A DNA stretch of 24,628 nucleotides from Planctomycetota bacterium (GTDB lineage: Bacteria; Planctomycetota; Planctomycetia; Pirellulales; Pirellulaceae), in assembly GCA_026692885.1 (NCBI GenBank), contig JAPLNJ010001041.1, positions 1 to 24,628 on the forward strand, written 5' to 3'. Positions 1 to 7,151 of the stretch are shown here, piece by piece. The notes under the pieces are model-generated. The model saw only the letters and a list, made by a program, of their open reading frames with translations. It searched no databases and was not told where the DNA came from. Both the position numbers and the translations under genes were made by a program. Position 1 is the first letter of the stretch. The number at the start of each line of letters is the position of its first letter.

Positions 1-1
1 C

Positions 2-1486
2 CCGCAGGTGGGCAGCAAGCTGGGGGCCGAGGCAGGAAAGTCGCGGGTGGGACTCCCGCAGGTGGGCAGCAAGCCGGGGGCCGAGGCAGGAAAATCGCGG
101 GTGGGACTCCCGCAGGTGGGCAGCAAGCCGGGGGCCGAGGCAGGAAAATCGCGGGTGGGACTCCCGCAGGTCGGCGGCAGGCCGGGGGCCGAGGCGGGCG
201 GCAGGGGCACGGGAACGGTCGAGAAGGCCAAATCGGCTCCGCCCACCACACGCGGCAAGACGCTCGCTTCTCCGCCCACCGAGAACGGATTGGACCCGCT
301 GCAGGCGGCGAATCCGTTGGGCGAACTGGCGAGTCTGGACCCGCTGGGTGGCGTGGACCTGATGGGCGCGACGGACAGCGCGGCCTCCCTGGCATCGATT
401 GGCGACGACTGGCTGCAGACGCCCACGTCCAGTTCGGTCTTGGCGTCTCCTGCCCGCCGGCCGGAGCCGCCCAAAGGCACTGTCGTTTCCATTGGGCTAC
501 CGACCCTCATCGGCGGGGCGGTCGTTTTGTTACTGGTGGTTATTTTCGTCCTGGTGATCGTTTTAACCCGGTCTGGCGGCTCACCGAGCACATCCCCGCA
601 GATGGTGAGTCCACCTGTCGGATCTCAGACGCAACCGCCGCTCTCGACGTCGGAACTGACACAGGCGCCGAAACCCGCCGGGACGTTACCTGGAACAAGC
701 CTGCCAAAGCCACCCGAGACAAGTGGCCCTGCGGCAGCACCGATCGTCTCCCTACCGGCTGCTTCACCGGGGCAGGCAGCGGACAAGAGAACTGAAACAC
801 CCTCGCCGAATAGCTCGTTCCCCGGCTCACCAACGAGTCCACTGCCGAAGCCAGTCGCTCCCCCCAAGCTTGACGCCAATCCGCAGCCGCCGTCGAAGCC
901 CGAACAGATGCAGCCACCGCCGTCGGACAAGAACCAGTCGCTTGGCGACACCAGGCCGACGCAGTCGCCCAACGGAGCGGTAGCCGCCCCAAGTCAACCC
1001 GAAGTTGGCACGGGCGGTGCCGCGAAGCCCAGTCCTCCCGGGCCTGTGGTAAGTCCACCCCCTCCCGTGGCGGAAGCGTCCGAGAACCAAATCCGCGAAT
1101 TGCTGGCTGGCATGCGTGAGATCGCCATCGAATTCAAGGCAGATGTTCAGATCCACGAGGTGGTCAGTAAGATGGTTGAGGCTAAGATCAAAGAATCCGT
1201 GGCGACGCTCGGCCTGAAGGTTTCCAGGAACAGCACGGCTGTCATGCGTGTGAATCTCACGAAAAAGCAGGACAAGAGCACCATCGTCTTCCGTTTGTCG
1301 GCCGAAGTCGAGTGTCCCACCGATTTCACCCCGGTCATAGTCTGGTCCAACGACAAGGAACTCGGCAAATCCCTGCAGGGTCAGGCTGCGGATGTGGTGC
1401 TCAAGTCGTTGCGCAGCGAAGTCAGCGACTTTGTGGTTCCCTTTCTGCGGGACTACAGGAAGGCGGTTGCAACCAAGCGAGGCTGA
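2..1486 (+). CDS. Pro-rich single-pass membrane protein with tandem repeats (5' partial)
   Basis: The frame is open to the left edge, and the repeat array continues past the first available GTG, so the true start lies outside the window. The visible part (about 494 residues) has, in order: 18-residue Gly/Lys/Ala/Glu repeats (to about residue 65), a low-complexity linker, one strong membrane segment encoded near 482-567 and ending in a Thr-Arg boundary, about 165 residues very rich in Pro, Ser and Thr, and a compact C-terminal domain from about 1076 with alternating charged helices and strands. I do not recognise the C-terminal domain. The architecture suggests a cytoplasmic N-terminal region, one membrane crossing and an extended stalk holding a globular periplasmic domain, but the topology is inferred. 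An acyl carrier protein gene starts 6 nt after its stop, so they are probably co-transcribed. Confidence 0.85.
   Translation, partial: PQVGSKLGAEAGKSRVGLPQVGSKPGAEAGKSRVGLPQVGSKPGAEAGKSRVGLPQVGGRPGAEAGGRGTGTVEKAKSAPPTTRGKTLASPPTENGLDPLQAANPLGELASLDPLGGVDLMGATDSAASLASIGDDWLQTPTSSSVLASPARRPEPPKGTVVSIGLPTLIGGAVVLLLVVIFVLVIVLTRSGGSPSTSPQMVSPPVGSQTQPPLSTSELTQAPKPAGTLPGTSLPKPPETSGPAAAPIVSLPAASPGQAADKRTETPSPNSSFPGSPTSPLPKPVAPPKLDANPQPPSKPEQMQPPPSDKNQSLGDTRPTQSPNGAVAAPSQPEVGTGGAAKPSPPGPVVSPPPPVAEASENQIRELLAGMREIAIEFKADVQIHEVVSKMVEAKIKESVATLGLKVSRNSTAVMRVNLTKKQDKSTIVFRLSAEVECPTDFTPVIVWSNDKELGKSLQGQAADVVLKSLRSEVSDFVVPFLRDYRKAVATKRG
8..210. repeat. 54-bp tandem repeat inside a coding region
   Basis: Three full 54-bp units occupy 8-61, 62-115 and 116-169, and a decayed fourth starts at 170. 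Units 2 and 3 are identical; unit 1 differs from them at two bases. The period is a multiple of three, so each unit encodes the same 18 residues (VGSKPGAEAGKSRVGLPQ) and keeps frame. The bases just before position 8 match the end of a unit, so the array probably continues to the left of the window. Each unit also holds a short dyad (GCGGG and CCCGC around 7 nt). Confidence 0.95.
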
Positions 1487-1492
1487 ATTCGG

Positions 1493-1774
1493 ATGGTCTG
1501 CACACCGATCCAGAATTCCGATGATCTTCAAGCGATCGCGGCGAAGATCACGGGAGTCTTGTCTGAGGTCATCAGAGTACCGGCCGCTTCGATTCGCCTG
1601 GAGGACGACTTGCTGGTCGACTTAGGGCTGGATTCGCTGGCCCTCGCCGAACTGACGATGGTGCTCGAACAACGTACCCGGCGGCAGGTTCGAGCCGATG
1701 AACTGCTAGACGTGGTCACGGTCGGCGACTTGGTGGGCCTGTTCGCCCCTGTCAGAGACCAGCAGCGCTCGTGA
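1493..1774 (+). CDS. Acyl carrier protein (stand-alone)
   Basis: A 93-residue protein with the acyl carrier fold. The phosphopantetheine attachment motif LGLDSLALAEL is complete, with Ser48 as the expected 4'-phosphopantetheine site. It is preceded by an acidic helix (LEDDLLVDLG) and followed by helix II (LAELTMVLEQRTRR), as in the family. Carrier proteins hold growing acyl or aminoacyl chains as thioesters for fatty acid, lipid or natural-product enzymes. No ketosynthase, acyltransferase or AMP ligase gene is visible nearby, so its partners are unknown. The ATG at 1493 is 6 nt after the upstream stop, implying coupling to the membrane protein gene. It is slightly longer than housekeeping AcpP (about 78 residues) and not next to fab genes, so a specialised carrier is more likely than AcpP. 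Confidence 0.88.
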   Translation: MVCTPIQNSDDLQAIAAKITGVLSEVIRVPAASIRLEDDLLVDLGLDSLALAELTMVLEQRTRRQVRADELLDVVTVGDLVGLFAPVRDQQRS

Positions 1775-1897
1775 ACGCCAGCGGCAGCCTGTCCGGGTCA
1801 CGGCTTGCCGCGTCGGAAATACTCTTGCGACCTGGCGTGTTCAGTTGGTGCTCGTCAAACCCCATTGATTTGATCCCGTTCCTATTCCGTGTTGGGG

Positions 1898-2096
1898 CTA
1901 GCACCAAACGGTTTTCGGGGTTGTCGGTGTCAAGCATGGGGTTTTACGGTTTCGCAGAGACGGACCGCCAGCTGGGGTCAGACGTACAGATTTCAGTTTT
2001 CGCGGGCAGAAGGCTTTCCCTAGGCTTGGGCACACGACGCTGAACCGTTAAGTCTCATGCTTTGCGCGCAGGGGCCAAAATATCGTTTGGGGCTAG
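1898..2096. mobile_element. MITE-like palindromic element, copy 1 (internally shortened)
   Basis: A 199-bp element bounded by imperfect terminal inverted repeats: the left end reads CTAGCACCAAACGGTTTT and the reverse complement of the right end reads CTAGCCCCAAACGATATTTT. Its left arm (to about 2010) and its right end (about 2040-2096) closely match the element at 4314-4564, in the same orientation. The segment around 2008-2036 matches the loop and inner right arm of the other copy only in reverse complement, and the inner part of the right arm is missing. There is no coding capacity and no transposase. Both ends carry CTAG, which is either part of the inverted repeat or a 4-bp target duplication. 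The remainder of the gap, 1775-1897, holds nothing I can identify. Confidence 0.82.
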
Positions 2097-3010
2097 AAGT
2101 TAAACCCGGTCTGCAGCCCTACGGTAATCATGCGGGAAGTCGGCTGCAGTGAGTTCCGGACCAAGGCCGACTCGCTCCAGGTCATCCCCTCGAAGTAGCC
2201 CGTCAGGAAAAAATGTCGACCCCGCAGTCCCACTTGCATCTGCCCGGTAATTCCAAGCTTTGGATACAGCACTACGTCATCGAATGTCACGTGTTGGTAC
2301 GTGACCGCAGTGGCGCCAACCCGTCCCGATGCGTAGAACTCCCACTCGTCGGTGAGCGTCCGTCGCGTTTCCAGACCGACGTACGGATAGACCGTCCACC
2401 ACGTCTCCTGGTAGCCCCAGACTAAGTCGCCCGCTTCGTCGAAGGCGTCGGGCATGTCGCGGAACCAGCATCGCGTGCCGATGCCGACGAACAGACTCAC
2501 GCCCGGCCACCATTCCGGATCGTACAGGATGTCGTATTCGCCACGCACTCCCATGTAGTTCGTGTGCGACTTCAGGGGCACCGTGCCCCCGTCGTACATC
2601 TGGGCGCCCCCGTCATAGCCCACGCTGCCCCCGAACAACTCGCCGCGGAATCGCTCGGGTCCGACGCGCCGCACGTAGCCGAGCGTTAGCAGCGGTCCTT
2701 CCTCGTTCACGAAGTCCTGGCCGTCTAACCGTTCGTTCCAGTGGAAGTAGTCGATGCGGGTATACCACGTCAACTCCGTCAGGTGTTCTGCAGCCACCGG
2801 CCGAGGGTCGACTGCTGGCGACCAAATTGGCTGCGGCACGTAACCGGAACTCGGCGGGACCTGGGGAAGGCCGGGGGACGAGACATAGGCAGCGGTAAAT
2901 GCTTCCGGCGGACTGCCCGGCGGCGGAATGACGGGCATGTAGTCCTGCGCACCGGTGGGCGAACTGATCGCCAAGACGAGACACGTCAGAGTTAGACTCC
3001 AGGACGGCAT
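2093..3010 (-). CDS. Secreted outer-membrane beta-barrel-like protein
   Basis: 305 residues. It begins with a signal peptide (hydrophobic to about residue 21, ending SSPTGAQ), then a Pro-rich linker to about residue 70. The rest is strand-like, rich in Tyr, Trp and Gly with alternating polar and hydrophobic residues, and ends in Phe (GFNF), the usual last residue of outer membrane barrels. This points to a small barrel of about 8-10 strands. The cargo or function cannot be told from sequence; similar proteins are common in Planctomycetes. The start at 3010 is supported by GAGGGG a few bases upstream. The TAG stop is formed by the CTAG end of the palindromic element at 1898-2096, so the 3' end may have been set by that insertion. 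The gene is alone and divergent from the one at 3468. Confidence 0.75.
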   Translation of the reverse strand: MPSWSLTLTCLVLAISSPTGAQDYMPVIPPPGSPPEAFTAAYVSSPGLPQVPPSSGYVPQPIWSPAVDPRPVAAEHLTELTWYTRIDYFHWNERLDGQDFVNEEGPLLTLGYVRRVGPERFRGELFGGSVGYDGGAQMYDGGTVPLKSHTNYMGVRGEYDILYDPEWWPGVSLFVGIGTRCWFRDMPDAFDEAGDLVWGYQETWWTVYPYVGLETRRTLTDEWEFYASGRVGATAVTYQHVTFDDVVLYPKLGITGQMQVGLRGRHFFLTGYFEGMTWSESALVRNSLQPTSRMITVGLQTGFNF

Positions 3011-3467
3011 GGTGCCCCTCGCTTCTTGGTTGGTTGGAGGACGATCGATTGCGCGCCAAGTGCCTTGATCGGAACATTGCGAAACGCTAGCAGGGTGGCT
3101 GAGCCTAAGCGAAGCCCCAGCAACCGTGGACTGGGGCTTCGCTTGGGCTCAGCCACCAGCCACCCGCTGTGTTGCTAGCCCTGACGGCAGTTCGCGACCT
3201 TACGATCAAGGCCGCGCCAAGTGTGCTCGTTCCTGCCGCACTTGCGGCCGGAGAGGGTAGCGTTTCCGTTGCGTTCCTTCAACGTTAGTTCGGGGCAGCA
3301 CCGATCCGAATCCGCCGGCTGCTATCACTGCCAGCTTACGTTCGGCCGCGTACCAACCTAGAAAAGGTGCCCCAATTGAGGTTTTGCACTGGCGTGGTTC
3401 CGGATACTATTCCTTCCTTACGATTACGGTCGCTCACACGAACCCCCTTGACGAAGGCGTCAGCAAC
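3011..3467. other. Divergent intergenic region
   Basis: 457 bases between two divergent genes. Apart from the long hairpin at 3086-3179 I see no gene. Promoters for both flanking genes should lie here, but no convincing -35/-10 pair stands out. A TTG-initiated extension of the downstream frame from 3384 exists but lacks a plausible ribosome binding site and would hide the signal peptide. Confidence 0.5.
3086..3179. repeat. Long hairpin between divergent genes
   Basis: Arms 3094-3120 and 3131-3157 are complementary over 27 bases with one mismatch, separated by a 10-base loop. Outer heptamers GCTAGCA (3086-3092) and TGCTAGC (3173-3179) are also complementary, giving a second closing stem. There is no T-tract, and neither flanking gene ends here, so it is not a transcription terminator. 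It looks like a dispersed intergenic palindrome. The outer motif with its flank (GAAACGCTAGCAG) recurs, one base changed, in reverse complement near 20835-20850. Confidence 0.85.
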
Positions 3468-4271
3468 ATGACTATGAACGGTGCCAAGCTGAGCCGCACT
3501 GCCAGGCTGGTCCTGATCTGGTGCGTCGTCGCGTGGGGTTGGCCTAGCGGGGAGGCACAAGCCCAGCGTGGTCAATTCGGGCCATCCAAACATGGTGGGC
3601 GTCCGCGGAACGATCAGCTCGACCGGGGTCCCAAGGGGCAGTCCTATGCGACAGGCGGAGTCTCGATCTTTGAGCGACCGCCTCATGGTGGGCAGATGAT
3701 CAGTCAGCTGCCCTACATCTTCGAGGTGGTGTATCAGCCGCGCGAAACTCACCTCTTCCTGTACGACTCCCTGCAGCAACCCCTGGCCGCCGAGGGCGTG
3801 CAGGCGGAAGTCCTTATGCAACCCCACTACGCGCAGCAGTCCCTCCGCTTTCCGCTCCGGTTCGTGGCCCCGGCCCCAGGCTCTCCTGAGCAGAACCACG
3901 TCTCCACGGCGGTCGATGTCAGTTACGTGCCGGATGGGCAGATGACCGTGACGTTCAGGCTGGACAGCCTGCCTGATCGCCAACAGCCGCGGGTTACGTT
4001 CACGCACCTGTTCGTCCTGACCAAGCCGCTGCCGCGGGTGGTTGTCATGCCGGTAACGGAGGCCGATCGGGAGGCGATTGAACGCCAGCAGAGCTGTCCC
4101 GTGGAGGGAGCCAAATTGGGCAGCAACGGCGTGCCCGTCAAGGTCCTACTGAACGACCAGCCGCTGTACCTCTGCTGCCAGGGCTGCGTGGCCAAGCTGC
4201 GTGAGAGGCCGCTACTCTACCTGCCCCGTCCGGTCGCCCCGCGCACCGCCCAACTCCCGGCGTCCCGCTAG
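3468..4271 (+). CDS. Secreted protein with C-terminal Cys-rich metal-binding-like motif
   Basis: 267 residues from the ATG at 3468. This start places a clean signal peptide at the N terminus (charged MNGAKLSRTAR, a hydrophobic core, then EAQAQ), so the protein is exported. The middle (about residues 80-195) is a strand-rich domain of unknown type. The C terminus has Cys210 in CPVEG and a Cys236-Cys237-x-x-Cys240 group in LYLCCQGC, a CP...CCxxC layout with conserved Gly residues like the small YHS/TRASH-type metal-binding modules found in copper and heavy-metal handling proteins. Metal binding is inferred from this pattern; the metal is unknown. It is a single gene with no recognised partner. 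Confidence 0.7.
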   Translation: MTMNGAKLSRTARLVLIWCVVAWGWPSGEAQAQRGQFGPSKHGGRPRNDQLDRGPKGQSYATGGVSIFERPPHGGQMISQLPYIFEVVYQPRETHLFLYDSLQQPLAAEGVQAEVLMQPHYAQQSLRFPLRFVAPAPGSPEQNHVSTAVDVSYVPDGQMTVTFRLDSLPDRQQPRVTFTHLFVLTKPLPRVVVMPVTEADREAIERQQSCPVEGAKLGSNGVPVKVLLNDQPLYLCCQGCVAKLRERPLLYLPRPVAPRTAQLPASR

Positions 4272-4313
4272 TCAGGATTACGAGATGTAGGGTGGGCCAA
4301 GATCGCACAGCAG

Positions 4314-4564
4314 CTAGCACCAAACGGTTTTCGGGGTTATCGGTGTCAAGAATGAGGTTTTACGGTTTCGCATAGCAGGACCGCCGGCTGGGGTCAGACG
4401 CACAGATTTCAGTTTTCGCGGTCCTGTGCCCAACCACCTGGAAAGCCTTCTGCCCGCGAAAACTGAAACCTGTACGTCTGAGCCCTTGTCTCGCGATCCG
4501 TCCAGGTTGAACCGTTAACTCTCATTCTTTACTCGCAATGGCCGAAAATACCGTTTGGTGCTGG
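4314..4564. mobile_element. MITE-like palindromic element, copy 2 (full length)
   Basis: A 251-bp imperfect palindrome. The left end reads CTAGCACCAAACGGTTTTCG and the reverse complement of the right end reads CCAGCACCAAACGGTATTTT. Pairing continues inward: AAGAATGAG near 4350 against its complement near 4522-4530, and the segment around 4394-4420 against about 4456-4483. Almost the whole element could fold into one long interrupted hairpin with a loop near 4421-4455. The left arm and right end match the copy at 1898-2096. No open reading frame or transposase is present, so any movement would need enzymes supplied from elsewhere. Confidence 0.85.
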
Positions 4565-4654
4565 TAAAGAACCGTCTATCGGATAGGCTCGGCGGAGCCT
4601 GGCTTCGGTCAATCCATCACGCCTGGGGTGGCTAGGGCGTCTTCCAGGCTAAAA

Positions 4655-4722
4655 GGTGGGGTAAGCATCCTGCTTGCCTTGCGATTCATCGCGTTAAACG
4701 CAAGCTGGAAGCTTACGCCACC
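4655..4722. repeat. Intergenic hairpin
   Basis: Arms 4655-4677 and 4700-4722 pair at 20 of 23 positions around a 22-base loop. It lies between the MITE-like element and the 3' end of the minus-strand gene at 4759. There is no T-rich tail on either strand. It may terminate or protect transcripts of the convergent neighbours, but its form (GTAAGC...GCTTAC arms) looks more like a dispersed intergenic repeat. The rest of 4272-4758 outside this and the palindromic element holds nothing I can identify. Confidence 0.75.
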
Positions 4723-4758
4723 GCGTCGGTCACCCCAAGATTAAGCCTTGACGACGCA

Positions 4759-6471
4759 CTAGGGCGATTCCTTGGACGGTCGCGTCAAGTTGCGGAAGGC
4801 TGCGTAGGTCATCCCGAAGTTCCCGAGCCGACCGGTGAGCGCGTAGCTCTCGCGTACTTCATTGAGCGTCAGGTAGAGCTTCGAGAGTCGCTCCAACTTT
4901 GACGATCCGGCCAACGCGGGAGACTCCAGATAGTTCACCGACGCGGGCAGATGCTCCTGCAGATCCTGGAGCAGGGCCGTCAGTTGGTTCTGCACGATGT
5001 AGCCGTTCTCGATGGTCAAGCGGAGGACCCGCGCGGACAGCCGGATTCGCTCCAGTCGCTGGTCGTCGTAGCTCGGATCGAGAATCGCGGCCAACTCGAC
5101 CAGGTCAAAGAACCGCATGCTATCGGAGGCTTTCTTAGCCGCACGCAGAAGTCGGCTGGCGATTTGAGACCGCTTGGCGGCATCCCCACAACTGTCCAGG
5201 AGCACCCGACGATTGGCCGGGGGATTCGCAAACTCCGCGTCCCACAGCCCGCGCGTGCTCTCGTCGATCCGTTCCATGCGGGGCGCGACCTGGCGTGCGA
5301 ATGCCTCCACGCGGGATACGGCGAATTGCCCCGTGTGTTCCTGCTCTTTTTCTAGCAATCGTGCCACGAGGCCCTGGCCGGCTGGGGACAGCGGGCTCGC
5401 GCTCGCCTCGGTCGGGAACATGATCGCCAGCAACTCGGACACACTTTCCTCGTTCCGCGTCAGGAGTCGCTCGAAGTCGGCGTCGAACCCGCCGTGATCT
5501 ATGATTCGCGCCGCACGACGGAGCAGTGTCGGGTAAGCGTCATCGCGACCCAGGTTTGGCTCGAGCTGACGCAGGACCTTGCCGATCACGCCGGGGACGG
5601 GCTGGTAGTGCAGTCCGCCGGACACCAGCTGGTGGGTGGACCGAATCGCTTGTTCCCACAGACCCGTTTCGACCAGCAGATAGTCCGCGATCAAGGGCAG
5701 CAACTGGCTCACGTTGCGCACCGTGTCACGGAGCGGACGCACCGTGCTCACCGCGGTGACAGACAGGTCCGACTCCGGGCAACCGCAAAGATCGATCAAG
5801 CGTTGCAGCAGCGCCGGCGCTTCCTCCGCCGATTGGCGATTCACGATCAAGGTCATCAGCCCGACGAGTTCTGGGTCACGGCTGGAACCCTGGTTCTCGT
5901 AGACCTGCAGGAACCGGAACACCGTCTTGACCTGTTCGGTGGAGAAACCGGGTGCCGACTTCCCGCAAGTGGTCAGGGCCGTATACAGATTGAACCAGGT
6001 GGGGTAGAGAAACTCGTAGGCAAAGTTGTCCGTGTATGCCGCCAACAGCTTTAGTCCGTTGAAGAACTCGTGGTCCAGCCAAATCGCCTGCATGATCCCA
6101 GCCGCCAGTTCGACCGCCTGGGAATCATCACCTAAACGGAACCGCACCAGGTCGGTTTCCAGCTGATTGATCAGCTCGCGCTGGGGCGATGTGAGCAGGG
6201 GTTGGGACTGACGCTCCTCGTCGCTCGGCGACTCGTCCTGGCGCGACCGGAAACGACTGCCGATCTTTAGCCAGCCCCAAGCCTTACGTTCCGGTTCATC
6301 GCCCAGCGGCAGTCGACAGATGTTCTCGATCGTATGGCACAGATCGACGACCTGCTTCGAACAGACCGATCTGGCCAGCCGCGAGGGCAGGTCAATCAAC
6401 GGCTCCTTCTCGGCCGAGCAAAGCCGTTGGATCTGTAAGACGCGATGCGTGAGGAAGTAGTCGTAGTACAT
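4759..6471 (-). CDS. Large helical protein of unknown function
   Basis: 570 residues from the ATG at 6471 (MYYDYF). A TTG 15 nt further upstream is possible but less likely. There is no signal peptide and no membrane segment, so it is probably cytoplasmic. Composition and spacing of Leu, Ala, Arg and Glu point to an all-helical, possibly repeat-type solenoid fold. The region around residues 65-95 (RFRSRQDESPSDEERQ) is charged and likely disordered. I see no catalytic motif, nucleotide-binding loop or zinc site, and do not recognise the family. Downstream is repeat DNA; upstream the 73-residue gene on the same strand is separated by a strong terminator, so this gene needs its own promoter, probably within 6472-6590. 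Confidence 0.75.
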   Translation of the reverse strand: MYYDYFLTHRVLQIQRLCSAEKEPLIDLPSRLARSVCSKQVVDLCHTIENICRLPLGDEPERKAWGWLKIGSRFRSRQDESPSDEERQSQPLLTSPQRELINQLETDLVRFRLGDDSQAVELAAGIMQAIWLDHEFFNGLKLLAAYTDNFAYEFLYPTWFNLYTALTTCGKSAPGFSTEQVKTVFRFLQVYENQGSSRDPELVGLMTLIVNRQSAEEAPALLQRLIDLCGCPESDLSVTAVSTVRPLRDTVRNVSQLLPLIADYLLVETGLWEQAIRSTHQLVSGGLHYQPVPGVIGKVLRQLEPNLGRDDAYPTLLRRAARIIDHGGFDADFERLLTRNEESVSELLAIMFPTEASASPLSPAGQGLVARLLEKEQEHTGQFAVSRVEAFARQVAPRMERIDESTRGLWDAEFANPPANRRVLLDSCGDAAKRSQIASRLLRAAKKASDSMRFFDLVELAAILDPSYDDQRLERIRLSARVLRLTIENGYIVQNQLTALLQDLQEHLPASVNYLESPALAGSSKLERLSKLYLTLNEVRESYALTGRLGNFGMTYAAFRNLTRPSKESP

Positions 6472-6589
6472 ATTCGTCGCTCGCAAGGACGCGGTTGGGT
6501 CTCCGGGGGCAGATCAGGCCGCCGCCGATCTGGTCCGATTGTCGCAATTTGCGGGACTGCGGACCAGCGGGCAGACCACGGATCAATCA

Positions 6590-6628
6590 GGAAACAAAAA
6601 AAGGGGAAGAAGCCGAGCTTCTTCCCCT
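6590..6628 (-). terminator. Strong intrinsic terminator after the 73-residue gene
   Basis: Read on the minus strand, a perfect 12-bp stem (AGGGGAAGAAGC at plus 6602-6613 against 6617-6628) with a 3-base loop is followed immediately by seven T residues, then GTTT. It sits 20 bases beyond the stop codon of the gene at 6649-6870, so it ends that transcript before the larger downstream gene. Confidence 0.93.
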
Positions 6629-6648
6629 GGACACATCAATGCAGCCGA

Positions 6649-6870
6649 TCAGGTTACACCACACAGTTGTCGTTCGCCAAGGGTGGACGGGACCTGCCAC
6701 GCGGCGACGTCGGAGGGGAACGCAGTGCAGGGACAGAACTTGACTCGCTTTGCGTCGTCATACAGAACGATCCAGCCACCCGCCACGCGAGCCCGCTGGA
6801 CGGTCTTGTCGCTGGTCCCCAAGCCGATGACCTGGTCAGCCGGAACGATCTCAAAACTAAGTTGGTCCAT
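6649..6870 (-). CDS. Small protein of unknown function (73 aa)
   Basis: 73 residues starting at the ATG at 6870, chosen because a perfect AAGGAG lies 6 nt upstream. The product has no signal peptide or membrane segment. It contains a strand-like middle (GGWIVLYDD), a CPC motif (FCPCTAF) and a third Cys near the C terminus (QLCGV). I do not recognise it. Expression signals are unusually clean for this window: a 19-base dyad just before the ribosome binding site and a textbook terminator just after the stop. It is therefore probably a real, independently transcribed and perhaps highly expressed small gene. The longer frame starting upstream would run through the dyad and is less likely. Confidence 0.75.
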   Translation of the reverse strand: MDQLSFEIVPADQVIGLGTSDKTVQRARVAGGWIVLYDDAKRVKFCPCTAFPSDVAAWQVPSTLGERQLCGVT

Positions 6871-6886
6871 CTTGTTCTCCTTGCTT

Positions 6887-6905
6887 GGATGGAGGTCCTC
6901 CATCC
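6887..6905 (-). promoter_or_regulatory. Perfect dyad upstream of the ribosome binding site
   Basis: GGATGGAGG, one central base, then CCTCCATCC form a perfect 9+9 palindrome. It ends 4 nt before the AAGGAG of the 73-residue gene. As DNA it could be an operator for a dimeric regulator; a 1-nt loop cannot form in RNA, so an RNA hairpin would need to lose at least one pair. It also contains GGAGG, a Shine-Dalgarno-like sequence. Function is inferred from position only. Confidence 0.55.
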
Positions 6906-7151
6906 TCAGGCGATCCACCCGCGAAAGGTGCGGGTTGCGGGCTTCACGTCACAGGCTCTCTGTGGGTTGCGTTGATTTGCTTGGTCTAGAAATGCGGATT
7001 ACCACGGACACTGACCTGCACGCCCAGAGACCTTCCGTTCAATTATCGTCAAGTCGCCTGCTCGGCTGTAGCGATTAAGAGAAATATCGGCTGATGTCGC
7101 CTGCGAGCGGTAGCTATGGTTCGCGGGTGCTCAATTGAGCCGTCAGGCACT

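Noticed and set aside
1771..2043. A 90-codon open frame after the ACP gene
   Set aside because: It runs through the palindromic element and has no ribosome binding site or domain.
3384..3467. TTG-initiated N-terminal extension of the Cys-motif secreted protein
   Set aside because: It would bury a clear signal peptide that begins at the ATG at 3468, and no ribosome binding site precedes it.
6445..7078. Overlapping plus-strand frames of 176-179 codons around the small gene
   Set aside because: They run across a strong minus-strand terminator, a ribosome binding site and the start of the adjacent gene, and encode no recognisable domain.
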